From contig NZ_JALDST010000001.1 of assembly GCF_022747945.1 (NCBI RefSeq), forward strand, positions 6,758,001-6,822,000: 64,000 bases of DNA, given 5' to 3'. This document shows, one piece after another, positions 29,618-37,492 of the stretch; within the stretch, counting starts at the first letter, position 1; each line of letters opens with the position of its first letter. The notes beneath the pieces were generated by a model. That model was not told the DNA's origin, made no database searches, and worked only from the letters and a program-made list of their open reading frames with translations. The DNA is from Micromonospora sp. R77 (lineage in GTDB: Bacteria; Actinomycetota; Actinomycetes; Mycobacteriales; Micromonosporaceae). Both the position numbers and the translations under genes were made by a program.

Positions 29618-32218
29618 TCACGAGGCGTACGCGCTGATGGAGTCGAGCTGGAGGGTTGCCGCGCCGGCCGCGCCGCCCGGGTAGAGCGACAGCTGCGTGA
29701 CCGCGCCCAGGTCGAGCGGGCCGGGGGTGGCCCACGGCGGCGGGGCGAAGGTGTCGAACGGCAGCTCGACGACCCGCGCTCCGGTGCCGCTGAACGTCAG
29801 CGTCCGCTCCCAGAAGAACCCGTTGGCGACGAACTGGACGGTCAGTTGCTGCCCGTCGCCGCCCGGCCGGACCCACATCCGCAGCCCGGTGGTGCCCCGC
29901 CAGTCCTGCGGGGTCGGCAGGTTGTGGATGACGCCCGCGTATCCGCTGGTACCGGGCGTCCAGCCGAGCAGCATGCTGTGCCCGCTGCCCTCACCGGCCG
30001 GGGCGAGGGTCGCCGTTATCGGGTCGCCACCGGTGTTGCGGGGGTAGGCGGCGGCCAGCGCCGCGTCCGACGGGTAGGTGTCGAAGTCGTCGACGACCAC
30101 GCCGGGCAGGTCGGCGCGGGTGGTGAACGACGCGTCCGCCGTGGTGGCGCCGTACCCGTTGGTGGCGGTGATCCGCACGTGCAGGGTGCTCCCGGCGGGC
30201 CAGGCCGTGGTGGGGGTGAAACCGGGGGTACGCAGACCGGAGACCGCGACCAGCGGCGCGCTGAGGTCGGCGTGCACGGAGACGGTCAGCGAGTAGTACG
30301 CGGCCCCCGGCGCGGCGGACCAGTCGAGCGCCGCCAGCCGGCTCACCCCGGTGGCGTCGGGCGCCGGTTCGGTCAGCCCGAACGGTCCCGGCGCGCCGGT
30401 CGTCACCGCGTCCGACCGGCTGGACAGCGCGACCGAGGTGACCGCGAACCGGGCGTCCCGCCGCCACACCACCCGTACCCCGTCCACCTGGCGCAGTCCG
30501 GCGACGGAGAGCGTGTAGCGGTGGTCGCCGACCCGGTCGATCCGGGGCCGCACGGGACGCCAGCCGGTCGTGCCGTCGGCGGACACCTCGACCACCGCAC
30601 CGGGCCGACCGGTGGAGGCGAGGGTGATCGTGGCGGCGGTGAGGCCCTTGCGCCGATAGCGCAGCTCCCCCGTCACGCCCCGGGCGGGCGCGATCAGGAC
30701 GCCCTCACCGGCCGGTGCGCGGCGCAGCGAGTCGCTGTGACCGGCGCTGACGAACCAGTCCTCCAGCGGGTCGACCACCCGGTCGCTGGTCGGGTCGGTG
30801 GTCACCGGCGCGGAGACGGCTACCGCGGCCCCGGTGGCGTCGACGGCCACCACCCGGTAGGAGACGGTGCCGGCGGGGGTGGTCAGGTCGAACCAGGGAG
30901 CGTCGGCGGCGGTCAACGGCTCGGCGCCGCTGACGGTGGCCCAGCTGCCGCCCGGGGCCCGCCGCTGCACGAGGTAGCCGGCCGCACCCGCCGTACCCCG
31001 CCAGCGCAGGGTGTTGATGCCGTACTCGGCGTCGATGGCGGTCAGCAGCGGTCGGTCACCGGTCACCGCCGGCGCGGGCCGGCCGGACATCCGGAAGGCG
31101 TTGCGGGTCAGGGCCGCCACCGCCTGCCGCATCGCCGGCGTGTCACCCGGATAGTGGACGGTGAAGCCGTCACCGTGCGGCACGAAGCCGTGGTGGTCGT
31201 GGTGCGGGAAGAGCGACCAGAACAGCGCGCCGGTGACGTTCGGGTCGGCCGCCACCTGGTCCAGCAGGTCGTCGGTGGCCTGGCCGGAGCCGTACTCGCC
31301 GGCGATGAAGACCTTGCCCGCCGCCGTGGCCGCCGCGGCGTCCGCCGCGATGCCCGCGGCGGTGGGCGGGTAGTAGTGCGAGTCGCTGATGTCGACGTAC
31401 GGGGAGGCCAGGACGGCGGGGTCGACCCCGTGCTGGTTGCCGGCCGCGACGAGCTGCCGAGGGGCGAGACCCTTGACGTAGCCGGCGGTGTCGTCGACCC
31501 AGTCGCCGGTCATCCCGTTGAGTTCGTTGCCCAGCTCCCACGCCATGATCGTCGGGTCGTCCGTGTAGGCCGTCCCGGTGTAGCGGTTCACGTGGGTGAG
31601 CAGCGTCCGGACGTACTGCTTGAAGGCCGCGCGGGCGGTGGGGTCGGTGTAGAACAGGGCGCCGTCGTTGTCGGTGCTCAGGCCGAGCCAGCGCAGGAAG
31701 TCGTACCGGCCGCCGTGGTAGTACTGCCAGTTGTCGGTGAGCGGGATGATCAGCCGGAGTCCCTGCCGGCGGGCCTCGGCGATCGCGTAGTCGATGCGGT
31801 CGAAGGCCGCCGGGTCGAACCGGCCGAGGTCGGGCTCCAGCGACCGGGGGTCGCCGGTGGACACGCCGAGGGTGTGGGCACGCACCACCGTGGCGCCCAT
31901 CCGCTTCGCCGTGGTCAGCCCGTCCCGGATCCGGAAGTACGTGGGGTGGTCCACGGCCGGCGGGTCGGTCGGGTCGACGCCGCCGACGTTCTCGTCCAGG
32001 CCCAGCCAGTACGCGTTGGGTCCGGCGAACCGGAACTGTCGCCCGGCGAGGCTCAGCCGGGTGCCGTCGCGGACCACGAACGCCGCCTCGCCGCGTGCGG
32101 ACGGCGTGCCGGCCGGCTGCTGCCGGTCGGCGGCGCCTGCCGGTACGGCGGACGGGACGGTTGTCGCCAGTACCGCGAGGACCGCGAGGAGCGCGGTCCG
32201 GCGGATGCGCAGTGTCAT
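29618..32218 (-). CDS. Secreted GH5-type glycoside hydrolase (endo-mannanase-like)
   Basis: An 866-residue secreted enzyme. A signal peptide (RIRRTALLAVLAVLATTVPS, cleavage near AGAA) leads to a GH5 TIM barrel over residues ~45-350. The acid/base Glu is E232 in WELGNELNG and the nucleophile is E308 in IAGEYG. The Y-W-L-G-L-D-E-N-V start and H-Y-Y-P strand fit mannan endo-1,4-beta-mannosidase relatives. Two or three beta-sandwich (Fn3-like) regions follow, and a C-terminal CIA30/CBM-like domain (VVDDFDTYPSD to LQLDSISAYAS). ATG 32218 is used because GGAGG lies 6 nt upstream. Two LacI-type operators lie in its promoter, implying sugar-responsive repression. Confidence 0.85.
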   Translation of the reverse strand: MTLRIRRTALLAVLAVLATTVPSAVPAGAADRQQPAGTPSARGEAAFVVRDGTRLSLAGRQFRFAGPNAYWLGLDENVGGVDPTDPPAVDHPTYFRIRDGLTTAKRMGATVVRAHTLGVSTGDPRSLEPDLGRFDPAAFDRIDYAIAEARRQGLRLIIPLTDNWQYYHGGRYDFLRWLGLSTDNDGALFYTDPTARAAFKQYVRTLLTHVNRYTGTAYTDDPTIMAWELGNELNGMTGDWVDDTAGYVKGLAPRQLVAAGNQHGVDPAVLASPYVDISDSHYYPPTAAGIAADAAAATAAGKVFIAGEYGSGQATDDLLDQVAADPNVTGALFWSLFPHHDHHGFVPHGDGFTVHYPGDTPAMRQAVAALTRNAFRMSGRPAPAVTGDRPLLTAIDAEYGINTLRWRGTAGAAGYLVQRRAPGGSWATVSGAEPLTAADAPWFDLTTPAGTVSYRVVAVDATGAAVAVSAPVTTDPTSDRVVDPLEDWFVSAGHSDSLRRAPAGEGVLIAPARGVTGELRYRRKGLTAATITLASTGRPGAVVEVSADGTTGWRPVRPRIDRVGDHRYTLSVAGLRQVDGVRVVWRRDARFAVTSVALSSRSDAVTTGAPGPFGLTEPAPDATGVSRLAALDWSAAPGAAYYSLTVSVHADLSAPLVAVSGLRTPGFTPTTAWPAGSTLHVRITATNGYGATTADASFTTRADLPGVVVDDFDTYPSDAALAAAYPRNTGGDPITATLAPAGEGSGHSMLLGWTPGTSGYAGVIHNLPTPQDWRGTTGLRMWVRPGGDGQQLTVQFVANGFFWERTLTFSGTGARVVELPFDTFAPPPWATPGPLDLGAVTQLSLYPGGAAGAATLQLDSISAYAS

Positions 32219-32300
32219 TGTCAACCTCCGCAGCTGTGCCGCCGGGGCCGGCGGCGCCGGAACGGCGACGCATCGATGCCCGGCCGCCGTCCCGGATCAC

Positions 32301-32312
32301 TGAACCGGTTAA
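32301..32312. promoter_or_regulatory. LacI-type operator, proximal
   Basis: TGAACCGGTTAA, a near-perfect palindrome centred on CCGG, 83 nt upstream of the GH5 start. This is the usual form of LacI-family sites controlling glycoside hydrolases in actinomycetes. A second copy is at 32420-32431. Confidence 0.6.
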
Positions 32313-32419
32313 GAAACCGGCCGTCAAGCGCGGGAAACGGCGCGTTATTCGAACGTTATCGATCCGGAAACGGGCCGCTGGTTCGGCCGGCGCAGCGCCG
32401 GCCGCGGCGACACGCAAAC

Positions 32420-32431
32420 TGAATCGGTTAA
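32420..32431. promoter_or_regulatory. LacI-type operator, distal
   Basis: TGAATCGGTTAA differs from the proximal site by one base and is in the same orientation, 119 bp away. Two sites this far apart could support looping repression of the GH5 gene. It also lies ~100 nt before the divergent gene at 32528. Confidence 0.5.
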
Positions 32432-32527
32432 CATCCCTGGCCGACAACCGGCCCGCCTGCCCGCGCTGTCCGGCCCGCCGCTGCGGGGCCTCCCGGGGCC
32501 GACGAGGACGCCCGTAGGATCTGCGGG

Positions 32528-34048
32528 GTGGACGAGTTGCCTGCCGCTCACGGCTTGTCGACCGAGTGGGCGCGGCTGTCCGTCAGCTACTGCCAGTACG
32601 ACGTGTTCGCGGTGCCGGGCGCGTCCGGCATGGATGTCTACACCCTCGGCGACGACCTGCTGCACATCCGTGGCCCCAGCCAGCTCACCGGCCTCTGCGG
32701 CATCCACACCGGCCCGATCGAGGCACGCGTCCGCGTCCTGCCCGGGCCGCCGGCGCAGGTCGACGCCGACTGGGACGCGATCAGTGAGGCGACCCTCTGG
32801 TGTCCCGGCGGACGGCTGTCGGTGTCCGGCCTGATGGGCGGCAGCGCGCCGGCGCTCACCGACGTCGCCGTCCCGCGCGGGCTGATCCGGGTGCGGGTGC
32901 ACGCCCGCGACCGTCTGCACGAGACCGTACGCACCGACGACGACCCGCCCGAGCAGCACGAGCTGCACGTCTGGGCGGTGTCCGAGGAGATGCCGTGGCG
33001 CACCGTGCTGGCCGACCCCGGAGCCCGCGGCTGGCAGCCGAAACCGGCGAAGGCCGCCGAGTGGGCGATGCTGTCACTGGTGCCGCGCCCGTCCCACGGT
33101 TCGCGGCTGCTGTCCGACCCCTCCGAGGACGAGGCCGACCTGTCCCGGGTGACGGTGGTCCGGCACCGGCCGGCGCCGGTCGAGGTGTCGGTGGGCGTGC
33201 TGCCCGCCGGCGACCTCGCGGTCCGGCTCGAACGGATCGACGCCGGGACCGTCCGCTGGTCGTGGGCCGCCGCCGACGAGCCGATCTTCCCGGAACCGCC
33301 GGCCACGCTGCCGGACGACCAGCCGAGCACCGTCCGGCTGACCGTCGGGGCGGACGGCTGCACGCTGCGGCACGAGGGCGTGCTGGGCCGGCACGCCTTC
33401 GCCCTCGGCGTGCTCTGGGACCAACTGCTCGACGCGCCGGGGTCGTATCCGTGGCTGGAGACGGTGCGCCGGCAGGCCGCGGAGGCGACCGCGCTGGCCG
33501 AGCAGGTCCGCCGCCGGCAGGCCGAGCACGAGGCCGAGCAGTGGGGAGGTGCCCCGCCGTCGGACCGGGTCCGCGGGCTCCTCGGCCAGGCACGGTCCCT
33601 GGCCCGGACGGACCGCCCGTTGCTCGACCGGATCGAGGCGCTGCCCGCCGCCCGCCAGCGCGGGACCGCCTGCTGGGCGGCCCGCCGCGCGATGCGGGTG
33701 GCCGGCCTGGAGCGGATCGGGTGGATCGCGGACGCGCTCACCGACGCCGAGGCCGGCCGACCCCTGTCCCCTTCCTTCACCGAGCAGGGCGGCACCGCCG
33801 CGTACCAGCGGCTCCGGTCCGATCCCGAGGTGCCGCACACCACCGTCCCGCTCCGCAGGGACCGGCCGGCGTCCGGCGCATCCACCGTCACCCGGATTCA
33901 CCAGCAGAGCGCCGCACTCCCCGCCCTGCTCGCCCTGGCGGACGACGATCCGCTCGCCGCCGCGATCGACGCCGTTTACCACGCGGCGATCGCCTACGGC
34001 GACGACCGCGACAGCTTCCTCACCGACGCCCGGGCCGCCCTGCGCTGA
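32528..34048 (+). CDS. Hypothetical protein, actinobacterial
   Basis: A 506-residue soluble protein with no domain I recognise. Residues 1-120 are beta-rich (VSYCQYDVFAVPGASGMDVYT). The middle contains a second beta-rich segment (VEVSVGVLPAGDLAVRLERID), and the C-terminal third is helical with Arg/Ala-rich repeats (RQAAEATALAEQVRRRQAEHE). The GTG start has TAGGAT about 10 nt upstream, suggesting a leaderless mRNA. Its 3' end overlaps the convergent DUF6069 gene by 29 nt. Confidence 0.7.
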   Translation: MDELPAAHGLSTEWARLSVSYCQYDVFAVPGASGMDVYTLGDDLLHIRGPSQLTGLCGIHTGPIEARVRVLPGPPAQVDADWDAISEATLWCPGGRLSVSGLMGGSAPALTDVAVPRGLIRVRVHARDRLHETVRTDDDPPEQHELHVWAVSEEMPWRTVLADPGARGWQPKPAKAAEWAMLSLVPRPSHGSRLLSDPSEDEADLSRVTVVRHRPAPVEVSVGVLPAGDLAVRLERIDAGTVRWSWAAADEPIFPEPPATLPDDQPSTVRLTVGADGCTLRHEGVLGRHAFALGVLWDQLLDAPGSYPWLETVRRQAAEATALAEQVRRRQAEHEAEQWGGAPPSDRVRGLLGQARSLARTDRPLLDRIEALPAARQRGTACWAARRAMRVAGLERIGWIADALTDAEAGRPLSPSFTEQGGTAAYQRLRSDPEVPHTTVPLRRDRPASGASTVTRIHQQSAALPALLALADDDPLAAAIDAVYHAAIAYGDDRDSFLTDARAALR

Positions 34049-34499
34049 GCGCCCGGGTGCGCAGGCTGCGTGCCAGGATCGGGATCATCACCGCCGCGGG
34101 GACGAGGTGCAGCCCGAGCAGGGCGGTGACGGTGGCGGTGTCCGCCCCGGTCAGCAGGGGCGGGACCAACGAGATCGCGGTCAACGCCACCGCCGTCCAC
34201 ACGAACCGGTCGGCGGGGCGAGCGCTCCACCGAAGGAGCGCGCCGGCGATGACGACGCCCACGACCGCGAAGAAGCCGGTCACCACCGCGAACCCGGGCA
34301 ACGGGATCGGTTCGCCACCATCGGGGATCTCGAAGGCGACGCCGGCGGCCCGGGCCACCGCCGCGGCGAGGGTGGTGGCCGCCATCGCCACGAGCGTGGC
34401 GCCGAGGCCGATGCCGACGAGCCCACGGAGTCCGTGGCTGCGGCTGGTCCGGCCCGGCGCCGGGCCGGCGACCACCCCGGTGTCGTTCCTGCTGTCCAT
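34020..34499 (-). CDS. DUF6069 family membrane protein
   Basis: A 159-residue protein with four predicted membrane segments (LVGIGLGATLVAMAATTLAAA; FAVVTGFFAVVGVVIAGALL; WTAVALTAISLVPPLL; ALLGLHLVPAAVMIPILA). Layout and the PDGGEPIPLPGFA loop match DUF6069. ATG 34499 is preceded by GGAGG. It lies 112 nt downstream of an ECF sigma gene on the same strand; such small membrane genes often sit beside this sigma type. Function unknown. Confidence 0.75.
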   Translation of the reverse strand: MDSRNDTGVVAGPAPGRTSRSHGLRGLVGIGLGATLVAMAATTLAAAVARAAGVAFEIPDGGEPIPLPGFAVVTGFFAVVGVVIAGALLRWSARPADRFVWTAVALTAISLVPPLLTGADTATVTALLGLHLVPAAVMIPILARSLRTRALSAGRPGRR

Positions 34500-34611
34500 G
34501 TCGGTCCTCCGTCGTTCGTCGCCGGTGGTACGAGGTGCCGGGTGGCGACGCCGGACGCGTCGCGCCACCGCGCCGCGTACCCCGCGGGCGGCGTGGGCGT
34601 ACGCACCGGGC

Positions 34612-35577
34612 CTACCGCGTGCCGTCCGCCGGCAGGCGCTCCGGCAGCCCGAGTCGCGCGAACTGGTCGTCGTGGAAGATGACGATCTCGCTGATCGCCC
34701 CGCCGGTGACGCGCAGGACGTCGATCGTCAGCGGCAGGTACGCGCCGTCGCGCTCCCGCCAGTGATAGAAGGCGACAGCGGGTTGCCGGTTCACGGCGGT
34801 GGGGACGGCCCGCAGACCCGTCAGGCTCTCGAAACCGTCGTCGACCCAGTTCTTCACCACTGCGTCGCGGCCGACGTGCAGGCCCGGCGTGGGCGGCATC
34901 GAGAAGCGGACATCGTCCCGCAGCAACGCGGCGAGCCCTGCGACGTCCGTGGCCACGCTGGCGTCGGTGAAGCGGCGTACCAGCTCGCGGGTGCCGGCGT
35001 CCCCCTCGCCGCCGGTCCAGTCCTGCCGCTCGGCGGGCAGGTGCTCCCGCATGCCGGCGCGCGCCCGCTGCAGCGCGCTGTTCACCGAGTTGACGGAGTC
35101 GCCGAGCAGCTCCGCGACGTCCTTCGCCGGCCAGCCGAGCACGTCCCGCAGGATCAGCACCGCCCGCGGGCGCGGCGCGAGGTGCTGGACCGCGACCAGG
35201 TACGCCAGCTCGATCGTCTCCCGCGCGACGGCGACGGTTTCCGGCGCGTCGGCGTCGCCCGCGGGCAGCTCGTCGAGCAGCCGGTCCGGGTAGGGCTGCA
35301 ACCACCGCACCTCGCCGCCGGTCGCCGGCTCCGGGCGGCACCTGGCGAGCAGGTCCAGGCAGGCGTTCGTGGCGATCCGGTACAGCCAGGCCCGGAACGT
35401 CGACCGCCCCGCGCAGGTCTCCCGCCGCCGCCAGGCCCGCAGGAACGTCTCCTGCACGGTGTCCTCGGCGTCCTCGAACGACCCGAGCATCCGGTAGCAG
35501 TGCACGTGCAGCTCCCGTCGGTGCTGCTGCGCCAGCCCCGAGAACGCCGGTTCGTCGAGCCGGTCCGGACTGCTCAC
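34612..35577 (-). CDS. ECF sigma factor with C-terminal SnoaL-like domain
   Basis: A 321-residue sigma-70 family factor. Region 2 is HCYRMLGSFEDAEDTVQETF and WLYRIATNACLDLL. Region 4 is LILRDVLGWPAKDVAELLGD with SVNSALQRAR. The C-terminal ~120 residues form a SnoaL/NTF2-like domain (LVRRFTDASVATDVAGLAALL; WRERDGAYLPLTIDVLRV), the arrangement of TIGR02960-type sigma factors that carry their own regulatory domain instead of a separate anti-sigma. GTG 35577 is chosen because AAAGGAG lies upstream. Its regulon is not evident here. Confidence 0.85.
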   Translation of the reverse strand: MSSPDRLDEPAFSGLAQQHRRELHVHCYRMLGSFEDAEDTVQETFLRAWRRRETCAGRSTFRAWLYRIATNACLDLLARCRPEPATGGEVRWLQPYPDRLLDELPAGDADAPETVAVARETIELAYLVAVQHLAPRPRAVLILRDVLGWPAKDVAELLGDSVNSVNSALQRARAGMREHLPAERQDWTGGEGDAGTRELVRRFTDASVATDVAGLAALLRDDVRFSMPPTPGLHVGRDAVVKNWVDDGFESLTGLRAVPTAVNRQPAVAFYHWRERDGAYLPLTIDVLRVTGGAISEIVIFHDDQFARLGLPERLPADGTR

Positions 35578-35808
35578 GCCCCGCTCCTTTCGCCGCGTGT
35601 CCGCACTCATCCGGTCATCCTTGTCTCTCGTGGTGTCCCGTCACCCGGTATGACGGGTGCGGGCACGAGAACTCATCACCCGGGCAGCAGGGGATCGTCG
35701 CCCTGGGCCGGGTGACGCGTTGCGGGCCGGCGATCGGATCGCCCTCGGGGTCACCGGAACAGCGCGGCGGGGACGACACCGCCGTCCACCGTGTGCTTAC
35801 CTTCTGAC

Positions 35809-36213
35809 ATGCCGCACCCCATCATGTTCGACGAGGCGGACCCGCTCCTGGGCCGGCTGCGGGCGCTCGCCCTGGCCTTCCCCGACGCGGCCGAGAAGAT
35901 CTCGCACGGGCGTCCCACCTTCTTCACCACCAAGGTCTTCGCCTACTACGGCGGATCCTTGAAGGTCGACGGGGTCTACCGGCCGCACGACCACTCGGTG
36001 CTCGTGCTGGTCGACCCCGACGAGCGTACGGCGCTGCTGGCGGAGGAGCGCTGCTATGTGCCGGCCTACCTCGGTGTCGCCGGGTGGGTCGGCGTGGACC
36101 TGACCGGTGACACCGACTGGGACGAGATCGAGGAGCTGCTCGACGCCAGCTACCGCCGTACGGCCGGGCCACGCAGGGTTGCCCGGCTCGACTCCCGGGA
36201 CGCCGGAGGATGA
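35809..36213 (+). CDS. MmcQ/YjbR family protein
   Basis: A 134-residue DUF419 protein: FPDAAEKISHGRPTFFTTKVF, YYGGSLKVDGVYRPHDHSVLV, and GWVGVDLTGDTDWDEIEELLD. The family forms a CyaY-like fold with possible DNA binding, and its role is not established. TACCTT 5-10 nt before the ATG suggests a leaderless transcript. It converges on a cupin gene 28 nt away. Confidence 0.85.
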   Translation: MPHPIMFDEADPLLGRLRALALAFPDAAEKISHGRPTFFTTKVFAYYGGSLKVDGVYRPHDHSVLVLVDPDERTALLAEERCYVPAYLGVAGWVGVDLTGDTDWDEIEELLDASYRRTAGPRRVARLDSRDAGG

Positions 36214-36241
36214 CACCGGCCGGGCACGGCGTGTCGTCCGC

Positions 36242-36721
36242 TCAACACCAGTAGGTGTCGTGGCGGAGGAAGAACGCGGTCCGTTCCTCCTCGCTCAGCG
36301 CCGCCAGGTCGCGCAGACCCTCGAAGTACCCCTCCCGAGGAGCGCCCGGCGCGAAGTGCAGCAGCATCGACGCCGGCCGGCCGGACTCGTTGCGGAACGC
36401 GTGCACCCCGCCCTCGGGCACGTGGACGAAGTCACCCGGTCCGGTGTCGATCCAGCTCTGGCCGTCGTAGATCCGGATCGTGCCACGCAGGACGTAGAAC
36501 GACTCGGAGATGCTGCGGTGGAAGTGCGGCCCCGGACCGCTGGGCGCCGGGCCCATGTCCCAGCGGTAGAGGCCGAACTGACCGTTCGTGGTGGCGCCGG
36601 TGGCCAGGTAGTGCGCCCCGCCGCCGTCGGCGTGGCGCAGGTCGGGCGCGGTGTCGGCCCTGCGGCAGGTCGCGCTGGTCTCCCCCGTGGCTCCGAGGTG
36701 ACGCGGCGGCGGGTACGTCAT
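36242..36721 (-). CDS. Cupin-domain protein
   Basis: A 159-residue single-domain cupin. The first metal motif is GPHFHRSISESFYVLRGT and the second is GDFVHVPEGGVHAFRNESG, so all metal-binding His/Glu are present. The C-terminus FEGLRDLAALSEEERTAF is typical of small actinobacterial cupins annotated as dioxygenase-like. AAGGAG precedes ATG 36721. It lies 31 nt after the dihydrofolate-reductase-like gene and is probably co-transcribed with it. Substrate unknown. Confidence 0.8.
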   Translation of the reverse strand: MTYPPPRHLGATGETSATCRRADTAPDLRHADGGGAHYLATGATTNGQFGLYRWDMGPAPSGPGPHFHRSISESFYVLRGTIRIYDGQSWIDTGPGDFVHVPEGGVHAFRNESGRPASMLLHFAPGAPREGYFEGLRDLAALSEEERTAFFLRHDTYWC

Positions 36722-36752
36722 CTGCTGCGCTCCTTCATCGCGACTCGACCGG

Positions 36753-37331
36753 CTACCGTCCCGCCGGCTGGTAGCGCAGGATGACGACGCCGGAGCTGAG
36801 CACAGTCTGCCCGGCCAGGCGCAGGTCCGCCGCGCCGTCGGGCCGGAACAGCAGGTCACCGTCTTCCACCCGCCCCTGGCCCACCAGGATCGGGTGCACC
36901 CAGAACCGCAGCTCGTCGACCAGGTCGTGCGCGAGCAGGGTGCGGGCGAGCCGGCCGAAGCCGTACATGAGGATGTCCTTGCCGGGCCGGCGCTTGAGCT
37001 CCGTGACCTCCTTGACCACGTCCCCGGCGACGATGGTGGAGTTCTGCCAGTCGGCCCGCTCCAGCGTCGTCGAGACGACGTACTTCGGCAGGCTGTTCAT
37101 CCGGTCGGCGAAGCCGGCCTCATCGCGGGGCATGCTCGGCCACGCCTGGGCGAACCCCTCGTAGGTCTCCCGCCCGAGCAGCAGGGCGTCGCTGTCGAAC
37201 AACTGCTCCAGGGCGTACCGCTGCCCCTCCTCGGTCGTGTGGGAGAGCATCCACAGGTGCGGGTTCGCGATGACCCCGTCGAGGGAGACGTAGGTCGAGG
37301 CGACCACCCTGCGGTTCGCGCTGTCGTTCAT
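36753..37331 (-). CDS. Dihydrofolate reductase family protein (RibD-C-like)
   Basis: A 192-residue protein of the bacterial RibD C-terminal/dihydrofolate-reductase-like superfamily: VVASTYVSLDGVIANPHLW at the N-terminus, LLLGRETYEGFAQAWPSMP, the strand KDILMYGFGRLARTLLAHDL, and DELRFWVHPILVGQG. It probably reduces a small pyrimidine- or pterin-like substrate with NADPH, but these stand-alone copies are rarely characterised. It is divergent from the LuxR-type regulator, with 161 nt between them. Confidence 0.85.
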   Translation of the reverse strand: MNDSANRRVVASTYVSLDGVIANPHLWMLSHTTEEGQRYALEQLFDSDALLLGRETYEGFAQAWPSMPRDEAGFADRMNSLPKYVVSTTLERADWQNSTIVAGDVVKEVTELKRRPGKDILMYGFGRLARTLLAHDLVDELRFWVHPILVGQGRVEDGDLLFRPDGAADLRLAGQTVLSSGVVILRYQPAGR

Positions 37332-37492
37332 GCTGGTCCTCCCGCTCGTGCCGGCCGGGCCTGGTTGCCGGCCTGCTGTCTGCACGGACACCAGCCTGCG
37401 CGCCGGAGGGGGCGACGGACATCCGTGGCGACACGGATCGGGGTACGGAAAGCCGGCACGTACCTCGGGTGCGGGTCCGGGACAATGGTGGC

